Source: a virus
DNA: 50,235 nt
IMG/VR virus record: IMGVR_UViG_3300036854_000038
Location: 1-50,235 of that record
Strand: one strand, 5' to 3'
Shown: piece after piece, positions 8,280 to 15,994 of the stretch
Numbering within the stretch: position 1 is the first letter of the stretch
Layout: each line of letters opens with the position of its first letter
Notes under the pieces: generated by a model
The model's database searches: none
What the model was told of the DNA's origin: nothing
What the model saw: the letters and a program-made list of their open reading frames with translations, nothing else
Made by a program: the position numbers and the translations under genes

Positions 8280-8714
8280 TCAGCCCCTTTCGATGCGGTC
8301 TGCGAGCTGCTGCTGATGCTCGGCGAAGTCCTCCACCCAGTCCTGGCTGCGGGTGTGCTCGCGGATCAGACCAAGGTTGCCGCGGTGGTCCCCAGCCCTG
8401 GTGAGGTACCGCTGTGGCCGGGTGCGATGGTCGGCGAAGCACCGCTGCCCCGACTCAAAGCGGAACACGGTCAGCCCCTCGGCGGTGCGGAGCTCCCGGT
8501 GGGTGCGCATCGACCGCTGCCGGATGTAGGCGGCCTGCTGCATGCCCAGCTCGGTGCGCTCGTCCACGGTCGTGTCCCAGCCGTACCGCCACGCCAGGCA
8601 CCCGACCGTCTCACAGGCAAGGACCACGGTCTGGTCGGACGGCTGCCGCACCGCATACGTCTTGTAGGCACCCACCGGCCCGGCCGGCTCGATCCGGTTC
8701 AGCGGCCGGTCCAC
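8280..8714 (-). CDS. Conserved actinophage tail-region protein (144 aa)
   Basis: It begins VDRPLNRIEPAGPVGAYKTY and contains two cysteines (ACETVGCLAWRYGWDTT), then helical, charged segments and a C-terminal DWVEDFAEHQQQLADRIERG. The GTG overlaps the upstream stop by one base (TAGTG). Proteins of this layout recur between tail genes of actinophages, but their function is unknown. The frame upstream of 8714 is antisense or shadow reading within the tube-like gene. Confidence 0.7.
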   Translation of the reverse strand: MDRPLNRIEPAGPVGAYKTYAVRQPSDQTVVLACETVGCLAWRYGWDTTVDERTELGMQQAAYIRQRSMRTHRELRTAEGLTVFRFESGQRCFADHRTRPQRYLTRAGDHRGNLGLIREHTRSQDWVEDFAEHQQQLADRIERG

Positions 8715-9463
8715 TAGAACACCTGCCCGGCGGTCTCGTTCTTCACCACGACCACCGCGAAGACCAGGCTGGAGAATCCGCCGGTGGTGACGGTGATCGC
8801 ACGCAGGTAGCGGCGGACGGTGGCGGTGTTGCCGATGGCGATCCGTTCGGCCAGCGGCGCCCCACCGGTGACCTGCGTGAACGCCAGCGACGCCACGTCG
8901 GCGAAGCTGGAGTTGTCGGCGGAGTCCTGGATCTTCACGGTCACGTCGGTGCCCGAGAACGAGAAGACTTGCAGGTAGGCTTGCGCGCCGAACGAGGCTG
9001 AGGCGGTGGTGTCGATCGAGGAGCCGTTGGTCGCGCCGCTGTCGGTGCGCTTCCCAGCCGTCAACGACCGGCCCCACTCCAGCCCGTAACCGTTGGCCAG
9101 CGCCTGCACCGCGATGGTCAGCGACCCGTCGTTGCCGCGGCTGGGATCGTAGTTGACCTGCTTGGCAACCATCGACGCGGCCGGGTTGCCCAGTGTCGTG
9201 CCACGCAGGTAGGAGACGATCCGGTCGGTGATGGGCCGCGTCGACAGGGCAGGGTGGGCGGCGCCGGCGGCGTCGTTGAAGAAGCTGGAGAACTCGACTT
9301 GGCCGTTGCGGAGGCCGCCGAGCCGCTCGAAGCCGCTCTTGTCAATCGCGGTGACCTCGAGCGCTGCCGGCCCGCCAGCAACCGAGCCTAGGCTGCCGAC
9401 GTCGCCGGACAGGTCGTAGCCGCCAACGTACAGCTGGTCCCCCATGCCCGCCTGCTTGGCCAT
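8714..9463 (-). CDS. Major tail protein-like, with C-terminal beta domain (249 aa)
   Basis: The N-terminal tube-like domain (about 1-140) starts GDQLYVGGYDLSGDVGSL and includes VTAIDKSGFERLGGLRNG. A second beta domain follows at about 155-249 (AYLQVFSFSGTDVTVKIQDS, RRYLRAITVTTGG), resembling the Ig- or carbohydrate-binding-like domains displayed on tail tubes. Its IDKSGFERL motif parallels VDKSAMERL of the 134-aa protein, so the two may be distant paralogues. This longer one is the better candidate for the main tube. Confidence 0.78.
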   Translation of the reverse strand: MAKQAGMGDQLYVGGYDLSGDVGSLGSVAGGPAALEVTAIDKSGFERLGGLRNGQVEFSSFFNDAAGAAHPALSTRPITDRIVSYLRGTTLGNPAASMVAKQVNYDPSRGNDGSLTIAVQALANGYGLEWGRSLTAGKRTDSGATNGSSIDTTASASFGAQAYLQVFSFSGTDVTVKIQDSADNSSFADVASLAFTQVTGGAPLAERIAIGNTATVRRYLRAITVTTGGFSSLVFAVVVVKNETAGQVF

Positions 9464-9466
9464 GGC

Positions 9467-9757
9467 TTACACCTCCGCCCGGATCGGGGTGAGCTCGCGG
9501 CGGCCCAGATGGGCCCGGTGGGTGGCCACGTGCTCCACGTTCGCCTTCGGGTCGCGGGCGAGCTGGTGGTGCACATCCATGGCCAGCCGGACCCATTCCT
9601 GCGGCAGGGTCTGGTAGTCGTCATCGTGGACGCTGACCCGCCTGCTGGACGCGCTGAGCGACGCCCGGTGGTCTTCTGCGGCGGCCATGGACCGGTACCA
9701 GCGCACGACCATGCCATCCATCACGGTCGGCGTGGCCACCACCACCGGGTTGCTCAT
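9467..9757 (-). CDS. Conserved phage protein of unknown function (96 aa)
   Basis: The start ATG at 9757 overlaps the upstream stop (ATGA). The protein has an N-terminal strand-rich part (NPVVVATPTVMDGMVVRWYR) and a helical, histidine-rich C-terminal half. It lies between the tail terminator-like gene and the main tail protein gene, so a head-tail or tail role is likely. No family was recognised. Confidence 0.6.
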   Translation of the reverse strand: MSNPVVVATPTVMDGMVVRWYRSMAAAEDHRASLSASSRRVSVHDDDYQTLPQEWVRLAMDVHHQLARDPKANVEHVATHRAHLGRRELTPIRAEV

Positions 9758-10209
9758 GCGCTTTGCTCCCACACATCGTTCACAAGGACCGGGATGGCAA
9801 TGTCCATGACGCGGTAGATGATCCCGCTCAGGTTCATGAAGTGCGCGTTCGCGCTCAGCGGGACGCCTTCCATGCCGAGCAGGTCGACCGCGCGGACGCT
9901 GGCGCCAAGGTCGAAGTCGCCGGAGTAGGCGGTCAGCAGCGCCGAGGTGGCGTCGGTCATCGCCTCCTCCAGGTACGACTCCGGCGCGGCCTCGGTGGAG
10001 GAGAAGAGGCGGACCTTGAACAGCAGCCGCGCGCTGGTCGAGGCCAGCCCCGACGACTTGAGCGGGGTGATGTCGTCCACCCAGATGCCTGCGGTGAGCC
10101 TAGCCCCGGCGGGCTCGTCGATCTTGAAGGTGTTGACGCTGTCGAAGTGGCCGCTGGCCAGCGCGTGGGAGACGAGCTTGTCGAGGATTCCCCGGATGTC
10201 CAACGCCAT
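9754..10209 (-). CDS. Tail terminator / minor tail protein-like (151 aa)
   Basis: An N-terminal helix (DIRGILDKLVSHALASGHFD) is followed by strands with TAGIWVDDITPLKSSGLASTS and a helix bearing a cluster of acidic residues (YLEEAMTDATSALLTAY). This is the alpha/beta arrangement of tail-completion proteins that cap the tube at the head-proximal end. Its location directly after the connector gene and before the tube gene fits. It overlaps the upstream stop by one base. Confidence 0.65.
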   Translation of the reverse strand: MALDIRGILDKLVSHALASGHFDSVNTFKIDEPAGARLTAGIWVDDITPLKSSGLASTSARLLFKVRLFSSTEAAPESYLEEAMTDATSALLTAYSGDFDLGASVRAVDLLGMEGVPLSANAHFMNLSGIIYRVMDIAIPVLVNDVWEQSA

Positions 10210-11297
10210 CAGACGGCCCTGACCCGGGCTTTGCGGGCGAACGCGGCGTAGGCCTGTTCGCGGATGTCGTCCAAGCCCCGCCCGGACGCCTCAATCGGGT
10301 TGCGGGCCTTCCCGGAGCCGCGTTCCTCGCCGAGGCCGGAACGGCGGGCGTACCCGGTGCCTTCCTGCTGCAACGTGTTGATCGCCTCGGCGATGTTCAG
10401 CTCGCGGACCAGCCCAGGGACCAGGTGCCGGTACACGTCGGCGCCGGTGGTGTGGGCGGCCAGGGTGGTGCCCAGCTGCGCGCGCGCGAGCTCCACCCCG
10501 GTCAGGGTGTAGATGTCCGCGTTGGAGGAGTGGGCGGCCAGGACGGTGCCGTCCCAGGCGCGCTTGACGGTGAGGTTGTTGCCGGCCTTGTCGACCACGA
10601 GCATCCGCTCGCTGCCGATCAGCAGCACCATCCCAACCGCGAACGCGGTCCCGTCAGTCACGGCCACGGTGACATCGGCCGCTGAGGCGGTGAGCGCCCC
10701 GCCGGTGTTCTGGGTCGAGTCGACCATGGTCTTGTCGGTGACGATCATCCGTTCGCTGTCGATCCGCAGCACATCACCAACCCCGATGTAGGGGGTCGTC
10801 CAGGTGGTCGTGGCCGTATCGGTCACGTCGGCGTCGAGGTTGGAGGTGAGGTCGCCGACTTGCTCCTCATCGTTGCGCCAGCCGAACAGGCAGGTTGCGG
10901 CGATGGCACGCTGGTGGGTGTCCCCCGAGGCGAACGCGCTCGAGGAGGCGAGGTCGATCTCGATGAAGGTGTATGGCGGCTGGTCCTCACCGTCGAAGTT
11001 GCGCAGGAAGTAGTCGCTGGAGGGGATCGTGACACCGCCGGCGACCAGCGAGGCCACCGAGATGACCTCGTGCTGGTTGAGCCACAGCCGCCACGGCCGG
11101 GTGCCACGCTGGGCCTCGTTGGGCCAGTCGAAATACCTGGTGGCCAGCACCGGCCGGAAGGTACGATGCAGGAGGCCCTCGACGCTGCGGGCGCCGGACT
11201 CGATGGCGCGGTCGACCTGCCGGTAGTTGCGGGCGGTCAGCTTCACGTCCAAGGCGGACGTGACGTCCTCCCTCGTCGTATACCAGGGTGCCGCCAT
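10209..11297 (-). CDS. Head-tail connector with inserted repeat domains (362 aa)
   Basis: The N-terminus (MAAPWYTTREDVTSALDVK... VDRAIESGARSVEGLLHRTF) resembles helical gp6/gp15-type adaptor proteins that sit under the portal. After about residue 150 there are two related beta units, VGDVLRIDSERMIVTDKTM and VGMVLLIGSERMLVVDKAG. A helical, basic C-terminus follows. The repeat insertion makes it about three times longer than minimal adaptors. An operator-like element lies just upstream. Confidence 0.75.
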   Translation of the reverse strand: MAAPWYTTREDVTSALDVKLTARNYRQVDRAIESGARSVEGLLHRTFRPVLATRYFDWPNEAQRGTRPWRLWLNQHEVISVASLVAGGVTIPSSDYFLRNFDGEDQPPYTFIEIDLASSSAFASGDTHQRAIAATCLFGWRNDEEQVGDLTSNLDADVTDTATTTWTTPYIGVGDVLRIDSERMIVTDKTMVDSTQNTGGALTASAADVTVAVTDGTAFAVGMVLLIGSERMLVVDKAGNNLTVKRAWDGTVLAAHSSNADIYTLTGVELARAQLGTTLAAHTTGADVYRHLVPGLVRELNIAEAINTLQQEGTGYARRSGLGEERGSGKARNPIEASGRGLDDIREQAYAAFARKARVRAV

Positions 11298-11316
11298 CGA
11301 CTCCTCGCCGCGTTGG

Positions 11317-11343
11317 CTGACGCTTGTGCTGACACTCCGTCAG
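11317..11343. promoter_or_regulatory. 27-bp operator-like element (CTGAC family), copy 1
   Basis: A half-site CTGACGCT, 4 bp, then the 15-bp palindrome CTGACACTCCGTCAG. It matches the element at 18375-18401 in 24 of 27 positions. It lies in the short gap upstream of the connector gene. The same half-site/palindrome layout occurs at 37851 and 38690, beside the immunity region. Confidence 0.65.
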
Positions 11344-11355
11344 ATGCTGGTTAGC

Positions 11356-12909
11356 TTAGCCGATGCTGCCCGGCAGGGTGCCACGCCGGCTTGTGCCGCC
11401 CACGAGCGCCTCCGAGGTGACGATGACGGCGCCGACGATGATCGGGCCCGCCGGGTTGACGTTGGGGGTGACCTCGCCGAGCTGCTCCGGCAGCGGCAGC
11501 GCCACCAGCAGCACGACGACCGCCGGGGCCACCCCGACCGAGATGGCCGGGCGGGGGAGCGCGGCCAGCGCGGCGATGGTGGCAGGCTGAGCGAGCGCGT
11601 GGACGGCGATGGTGGCCAGCGGCAACGCGACCACCAGCGGGGCGACGGCTGGCGTGACGCCGACGCCGACGCCCGGCCGTGGGAGGGCTGCCAGCGCGGC
11701 GAGGACCGCCGGGGTTATCCCGACGCCCACGGCCGGCTGGGGAAGACTGACCAGCGCGGTGATGGTGGCGGGGGTCACGGTCGCGTTGCTCGAGTCCTCC
11801 CCGGCCGAGGTCACCAGCGGCAGCGTGACCACCAGGGGGATCACGGCCGGAGCCGCGCCAACGCCCACAGATGCCCCTGGAAGCGACGTGAGGGCCGCCA
11901 GGACAGCCGGAGACACCCCGACGCTGATCTGGACACCCGGAAACGCTGTGAGGGCCGCGAGGACTGCCGGGGCCACGCCGACACCCACGCCAGGCTGGGG
12001 GAGCGCGGCGACGGCCTGGACCTGGGCGGGGGCCGCACCGACCCCGACGCCCGCTTGCGGTGCGGCGGTCACCGCCGCAAGCACGGCCGGGGCGGCGCCC
12101 ACACCAACGCCTGCTTGCGGCAGCGCCGTGGTGCATGTGATCACGGCCGGGGTGACGGTCGCGTTCCCGGCGGCGGTGTCCGGGGAGCCAGCCCAGGGCC
12201 GCCAGCGGCCCTGCTGGATCAGCAGCCTCGCCAGCCTAGGGTCTGGGGCGAAGACAGAGGCGTCGTCGGTGCCGCGGAGCTCGAACGCGATGATCTGGCC
12301 GCGTTCGGTGGTGCCACGGTTAAGACTCAGGGTGAAGCTGCCGGCCGTGGCGACCGGGTTGGTGGAGTGGCCGGCCCCACCGCCGGTGGTCGCCGCGATT
12401 TGGCTGGAGTGGTCGGCGGTGGTGCCGGAATCACCGGCCGTAACGGTCGTACTGTCCCAGTTGCTGATGCCGCCCAGCACCCTGCTGTTGTCAAACAGGG
12501 TGGTGATGGCCAGCGTCCTGGGGTCAGCACTGCCGACCGCGAACGACGATTCGGCGGTCTGCCCTGTTGGGCTGCCAACCTTGTAGCTGGTCCACTCGTC
12601 GACCCAGCCGCCATGCGCGGCGGAGCTCGGCGGGGTGATGGTGACCGTCATCGAGGCGGGTGAGCCGCCGATCTCCTGATAGGCCCAGACCGCCGACGTT
12701 TGCGTGCCGGATTCGGTGGGGCCACGAGCAACAATCGTGGTCCAGGAGCCACCCAGCGAGTCACTGATCGAGCAGGGTTCACTGTCGGACCAGGCGTACA
12801 CCAGCAGGATCGAGTTGGCGCTAGGGGTGAAGCTGCCGCTGGTGGAGCTGGCCCCGTTGGTCGGGCCGAGGGTGCCCCGGCTGGTTGGCCCTGATGGCGG
12901 GGTTGGCAT
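11356..12909 (-). CDS. Structural protein with about ten tandem beta/PAV repeats (517 aa)
   Basis: The N-terminal half (1-235) is a beta-sandwich-like domain (SFTPSANSILLVYAWSDSEP, GGWVDEWTSYKVG). The second half consists of tandem units of about 20-24 residues with the core PAVLAALTALPQPGVGVG, varied as PAVIPLVVTLPL and PATIAALAALPRPAISVG. Such low-complexity repeats could form a fibrous stalk. Its place between connector and capsid genes suggests a head fibre or decoration. It has no enzymatic motif. The repeat DNA is a likely site of copy-number variation. Confidence 0.75.
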   Translation of the reverse strand: MPTPPSGPTSRGTLGPTNGASSTSGSFTPSANSILLVYAWSDSEPCSISDSLGGSWTTIVARGPTESGTQTSAVWAYQEIGGSPASMTVTITPPSSAAHGGWVDEWTSYKVGSPTGQTAESSFAVGSADPRTLAITTLFDNSRVLGGISNWDSTTVTAGDSGTTADHSSQIAATTGGGAGHSTNPVATAGSFTLSLNRGTTERGQIIAFELRGTDDASVFAPDPRLARLLIQQGRWRPWAGSPDTAAGNATVTPAVITCTTALPQAGVGVGAAPAVLAAVTAAPQAGVGVGAAPAQVQAVAALPQPGVGVGVAPAVLAALTAFPGVQISVGVSPAVLAALTSLPGASVGVGAAPAVIPLVVTLPLVTSAGEDSSNATVTPATITALVSLPQPAVGVGITPAVLAALAALPRPGVGVGVTPAVAPLVVALPLATIAVHALAQPATIAALAALPRPAISVGVAPAVVVLLVALPLPEQLGEVTPNVNPAGPIIVGAVIVTSEALVGGTSRRGTLPGSIG

Positions 12910-12924
12910 TGGCCCCCGCTCCGG

Positions 12925-13623
12925 TTAGCTTCGCAGGTCGACAGCGAAGCGGTTCACCTTGATGGTGTTGGATGCGCTGCTGGTGCCCCACACCGCGCCG
13001 ACCTTGGGCGCGAGCGCGGTGCCGGTGTCGATCCCGGAGGCGACCGTCCGCAGCGCCAGGGTGGCCGGCATCGCCTGGACGGTGGAGAACGCCGTCAGTG
13101 AGGTGCCGATCATCCACCAGCCCATGACATGCACGCTGGCGGTCCCAGACGCGCCGACTACGCGGACCCGCATGTTCGCCTCGGCGTGCCACGGCCACGA
13201 CGTGGCGCCGGTGGTGGTGGTGATCGCCGTGCCAGCCGCCAGGGTCGTCGCGCCGAGCAGGAACCCCAGACCCAGCGTCGGCGTGCCAGTGTTGCTGAAT
13301 TCCCCATCGGCCTCCAGATGCAGCTCCGAGCCGACCTCCAGCAGGCTCGCGGCCAAGGTGACATCAGGCGCCGGGGTGATGGACTGGAAGGTGGTGAAGG
13401 TGTTGAACGCGGCGCCGTCCACGGTGTGGATCGGTGGGATCGGCTGGACGAGGTACATGCGGCTGCCACCGCTGATACTCCAAATCGGCTGGCCGGCCGA
13501 GTCGTAGCCGAGCATTTCGGCGCGGTGGATGCGCTGCCGGCCCGCGGTGCGGGCGTGGACCTCCGCGGCCCTGCGGGCCTGCTCACCGTGCTGGCCGAGG
13601 AGGATCGACCCCTGCGTGTTCAT
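12925..13623 (-). CDS. Beta-rich virion structural protein (232 aa)
   Basis: A short helical N-terminus (HGEQARRAAEVHARTAGRQR) leads into a long strand-rich domain with repeated Thr/Ala/Gly segments (FLLGATTLAAGTAITTT, VRVVGASGTASVHVMGWW). This resembles jelly-roll decoration or fibre domains. The ATG at 13623 is chosen over an upstream in-frame ATG that falls close to the preceding gene. It follows the head genes and precedes the repeat protein. Exact role unknown. Confidence 0.65.
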   Translation of the reverse strand: MNTQGSILLGQHGEQARRAAEVHARTAGRQRIHRAEMLGYDSAGQPIWSISGGSRMYLVQPIPPIHTVDGAAFNTFTTFQSITPAPDVTLAASLLEVGSELHLEADGEFSNTGTPTLGLGFLLGATTLAAGTAITTTTGATSWPWHAEANMRVRVVGASGTASVHVMGWWMIGTSLTAFSTVQAMPATLALRTVASGIDTGTALAPKVGAVWGTSSASNTIKVNRFAVDLRS

Positions 13624-13667
13624 CGTGTCAGCTCCCCGAGTTGACGGTTCGCGCATAGGTGGACTGC

Positions 13668-14126
13668 TCAGGGGGTGAAGTCGATGGTGAAGATCCCGCT
13701 TGCCGACCGCTGGATCAGGAACGTCCCACCCGAAGAGCTGGCCGCGTTGACGAAGTCGGAGAGGAACACCAGCTCGTCGGCGGACTGGGCGCCGCCCCGG
13801 TCGAAGTAGCCGACCTCGGCCATCGCGTTGGCGATCGTCGAGGAGGCCCAGGAGGAGTCGGCCGCGTCGTAGGTGAGCACCCCGCCGGAGATGGTGATCT
13901 CGGTTGAGGTCAGGACCGCGCCGTCAGCGGTGTAGCCGGTGCCGGAGACTTCGTTGGCTACCACGTCGTCGAAGAAGTTGTCGGCGTTGAAGTCGGGGGT
14001 TTCGCTGTCGGTGATGAGCGCGCCCTTCACCGCCGTTTCCGACTCGAGGCCGCTGGCGGGCAGGCTGGTGACGTTGAGGAACTTCTCCAGGGTGAGCCCG
14101 TACAGGCCACTGGCGGTGATGCTCAC
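13668..14126 (-). CDS. Virion structural protein (152 aa)
   Basis: A short, acidic, Ser/Thr-rich protein with helix FLNVTSLPASGLESETAVKG and later strands (VLTSTEITISGGVLTYDAAD, SGGTFLIQRSASGIFTIDF). It is part of the tightly packed head gene cluster. The composition fits a capsid accessory or head-fibre base. The family is not recognised. Confidence 0.6.
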   Translation of the reverse strand: MSITASGLYGLTLEKFLNVTSLPASGLESETAVKGALITDSETPDFNADNFFDDVVANEVSGTGYTADGAVLTSTEITISGGVLTYDAADSSWASSTIANAMAEVGYFDRGGAQSADELVFLSDFVNAASSSGGTFLIQRSASGIFTIDFTP

Positions 14127-14383
14127 CGGTCACCTCCGGGTCGCTTCACACCTGCGGTGGCCTCGACCGTGGCAGGCCGCACCACCGCGTCGCCGACGCT
14201 GTCCTCTGGCGGGGCGGCTTCCCGCAGCGTCCGGTGCGCCAGGCGGGCCTCCCGCAGCGCCTCCTTGCACGCCCGGTACTCCTCAGCGTCGACGCTCACA
14301 GCCGGGTCGGCCTTCAACGCGACCAGGCGCGCCTCCAACTCGACCACGGCAAGCTCCGCGCGGAGCTCATCGGCGCGGCCCAT
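14123..14383 (-). CDS. Small helical protein (86 aa), head cluster
   Basis: The first two-thirds forms a long charged amphipathic helix (DELRAELAVVELEARLVALKA), with coiled-coil potential. The end is disordered. It overlaps both neighbouring genes by 4-17 bases, suggesting coupled translation. A scaffold-like or assembly function is possible but unsupported by motif. Confidence 0.6.
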   Translation of the reverse strand: MGRADELRAELAVVELEARLVALKADPAVSVDAEEYRACKEALREARLAHRTLREAAPPEDSVGDAVVRPATVEATAGVKRPGGDR

Positions 14384-14642
14384 ACCTGCCGTCCTTTCCC
14401 TTGAGTGGCCCCTCCGGGTCCGGGTGGCCGTGCGCGCCCCAGAAGCGCCTGACCTTGAGGCGGATCACATCCGGGCGGACGATCGCGTCCAGCCGGCCCC
14501 CATACTCGACGTGGGTCACGGTCCCGGAGTCGTCCACGGTGACCTTGGCGCGCTGCCCGTTGGGGAGGGTCACGGTGCGCTGGCGGGCCTGGTGCTTGAG
14601 CAGGGCCGGCGCCCCCTCCCCGGGAGTCCACAGGCCGCTCAC
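14367..14642 (-). CDS. Small basic protein (91 aa), head cluster
   Basis: The GTG at 14642 overlaps the upstream stop (GTGA). The core is strand-rich (QRTVTLPNGQRAKVTVDDSG, THVEYGGRLDAIVRPDVI) and the C-terminus is basic and glycine-rich (KGKDGRYGPRR). It resembles small conserved phage proteins found near capsid genes. Its function is unknown. Confidence 0.6.
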   Translation of the reverse strand: MSGLWTPGEGAPALLKHQARQRTVTLPNGQRAKVTVDDSGTVTHVEYGGRLDAIVRPDVIRLKVRRFWGAHGHPDPEGPLKGKDGRYGPRR

Positions 14643-14803
14643 TGCTTCGCCCTCCGCCGCCAGATCACCAGCGGGACCGACCAGCCGGTGGCGAAGTGCA
14701 ACGCGACGAACCCCAGCCACCACCACAGCAGCTCGGCACCCTCCACCACGTCGAGGATCGCCAGGGCCGCGACCACCGCGGCGCATAGCGCGAATACGCT
14801 CAT
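14639..14803 (-). CDS. Small membrane protein (54 aa)
   Basis: Two hydrophobic segments (SVFALCAAVVAALAILDVV and LLWWWLGFVALHFATGW) end in a basic tail (IWRRRAKQ). A GAGGG ribosome site lies upstream of the ATG, and the gene overlaps both neighbours by 4 bases. A membrane peptide inside the head cluster is unusual. It could be an exclusion or lysis-timing factor, but nothing in the sequence proves this. Confidence 0.65.
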   Translation of the reverse strand: MSVFALCAAVVAALAILDVVEGAELLWWWLGFVALHFATGWSVPLVIWRRRAKQ

Positions 14804-14973
14804 CGTCCGTCCCTCGGGTACTGGTAGCCGTCGAACGGGCAGAACAGCTCCCCGGCCGGGCCCGGACGCAACGGCTCGCCGTCGTTGGGGCACGCCTGCG
14901 GGTCCGCGGCCAGCTCGGCAGCGGCCAGCTCGACGGCTTCCCGCTGAATGTCGAGGAGCTGCTCCCAGGCCAT
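14800..14973 (-). CDS. Small zinc-ribbon protein (57 aa)
   Basis: An N-terminal helix (MAWEQLLDIQREAVELAAAE) is followed by CPNDGEPLR...LFCPFDGYQY, a shortened zinc-ribbon pattern with two cysteines and conserved proline/glycine spacing. This exact layout is common in actinophage head clusters. The ATG overlaps the upstream stop (TGATG). The role is unknown, possibly assembly. Confidence 0.7.
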   Translation of the reverse strand: MAWEQLLDIQREAVELAAAELAADPQACPNDGEPLRPGPAGELFCPFDGYQYPRDGR

Positions 14974-15359
14974 CAGCCCTCGCCCGCCTCGGCCTCGGCG
15001 AGCCGGTCGCGCAGCTCATCCTTGCTGCCCGAGACCGACAGGCCCCGCGCGCGCAGCCGCTCGCGCAGTTCGCGGACGGTCGCCTGCGCCTCGGTCTCCG
15101 GCATCGGCTCCGGCTCCTGGTCGGCCGACTCGCTGATGGTCGCCTCGGCCAGCGATACCGCCTCCGGGGTCTCCGCGGGCTCGGCGGGTGGCTGATAGCC
15201 GGGCTGGCCCGGCTCGGCGAACTGGTCGCTCGGGCCGCCGTGCACGGTGTTCTTGGCCATCTCCTCACCATCCTCCCGGTAGTCGGTCGAGGTGCACTGC
15301 GGGCAGTACGGCAACCCCACCGCGTACTTGGTGCCACACCGCCCGCACACCCACAGCAT
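14973..15359 (-). CDS. Zinc ribbon plus SAP-like domain protein (128 aa)
   Basis: The N-terminus has CGRCGTKYAVGLPYCPQC, a CxxC...CxxC zinc ribbon. After a proline/glutamate-rich linker comes a C-terminal SAP-like helix-extended loop-helix (VRELRERLRARGLSVSGSKD, ELRDRLAEAEA), a fold that binds DNA. It lies just downstream of the capsid and decoration genes. A DNA-packaging or head-joining accessory role is inferred. The start was moved to the ATG at 15359 because the upstream extension reads through another gene. Confidence 0.7.
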   Translation of the reverse strand: MLWVCGRCGTKYAVGLPYCPQCTSTDYREDGEEMAKNTVHGGPSDQFAEPGQPGYQPPAEPAETPEAVSLAEATISESADQEPEPMPETEAQATVRELRERLRARGLSVSGSKDELRDRLAEAEAGEG

Positions 15360-15372
15360 GATTGGCCCCCGA

Positions 15373-15894
15373 TCAGGCGTTGAGCTGGGCCAGGTTCTCC
15401 GGCGCCCGCTGCACCTCCAGGTTGAACAGGATCGCCAGGATGCCGCCCGCGCGGGTACCACCGGCGCCGGGGTCGGCCATGTCCACGCTCACCCACTCGT
15501 AGCCGTCGGAGAGCTGCTCGGCGAGCACCTCGGCGACCAGGATCATCTGGAGGCCCGCGTAGGTCGCGCCGGTGAGCGAGATCTCGCTGGCGGCGGACTG
15601 GGTGACCTTCGTCCAGGTCTCGTCGCCGTCGAGGGTCGCCTCGCTCTTGTGGTACCAGGTCGTGACCACATCCAGGTCGGAGCTGGTGCCGCCGGACGCG
15701 GCGGTGTGCTGCTGCACGTCGGGGACGAAGGTGTCGGTCCCGGCGGAGACGGCGCCCATGTAGACCACGAACGCGACACCGCCGTAGTTCTTGAGGTGGA
15801 TGCGGTGGCCGGTCTGGGCGCCGGCGGCGAGGTCGGCGACGGGGACGACCACGCTGCCGAGGTCGAACAGGCGGCCGAGGGCCTTGACTCCCAT
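15373..15894 (-). CDS. Capsid decoration / minor head protein (173 aa)
   Basis: A strand-rich protein with motifs seen in actinophage proteins encoded next to the capsid gene: RIHLKNYGGVAFVVYMGAVS, TDTFVPDVQQHTAASGG, and DLDVVTTWYHKSEATLDGDE. AAGGAG precedes the ATG at good spacing. Given its size and place immediately after the major capsid gene it is probably a decoration or cement protein. Confidence 0.72.
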   Translation of the reverse strand: MGVKALGRLFDLGSVVVPVADLAAGAQTGHRIHLKNYGGVAFVVYMGAVSAGTDTFVPDVQQHTAASGGTSSDLDVVTTWYHKSEATLDGDETWTKVTQSAASEISLTGATYAGLQMILVAEVLAEQLSDGYEWVSVDMADPGAGGTRAGGILAILFNLEVQRAPENLAQLNA

Positions 15895-15957
15895 GATGTG
15901 CTCCTTTCCCGGCCGGGGCGTTACTGCCGGCCATTGAGCCGCACTGGGCGGGTTGAG

Positions 15958-15988
15958 CCGGGACCGGCCAGCCGTAGGCCGGTCCCGG
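15958..15988 (-). terminator. 12-bp hairpin after the major capsid gene
   Basis: Arms 15958-15969 and 15977-15988 pair over 12 bp with a 7-base loop, 6 bases past the capsid stop. A weaker GGCCGG/CCGGCC pair lies at 15911-15932. It probably reduces transcription into the downstream genes and raises relative capsid output. Confidence 0.7.
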
Positions 15989-15994
15989 CCAGGA

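Noticed and set aside
14639-15934. One large minus-strand gene in the head cluster
   Set aside because: Its N-terminal part is an Arg/Pro-rich shadow of three small genes; only the last 54 codons are natural.
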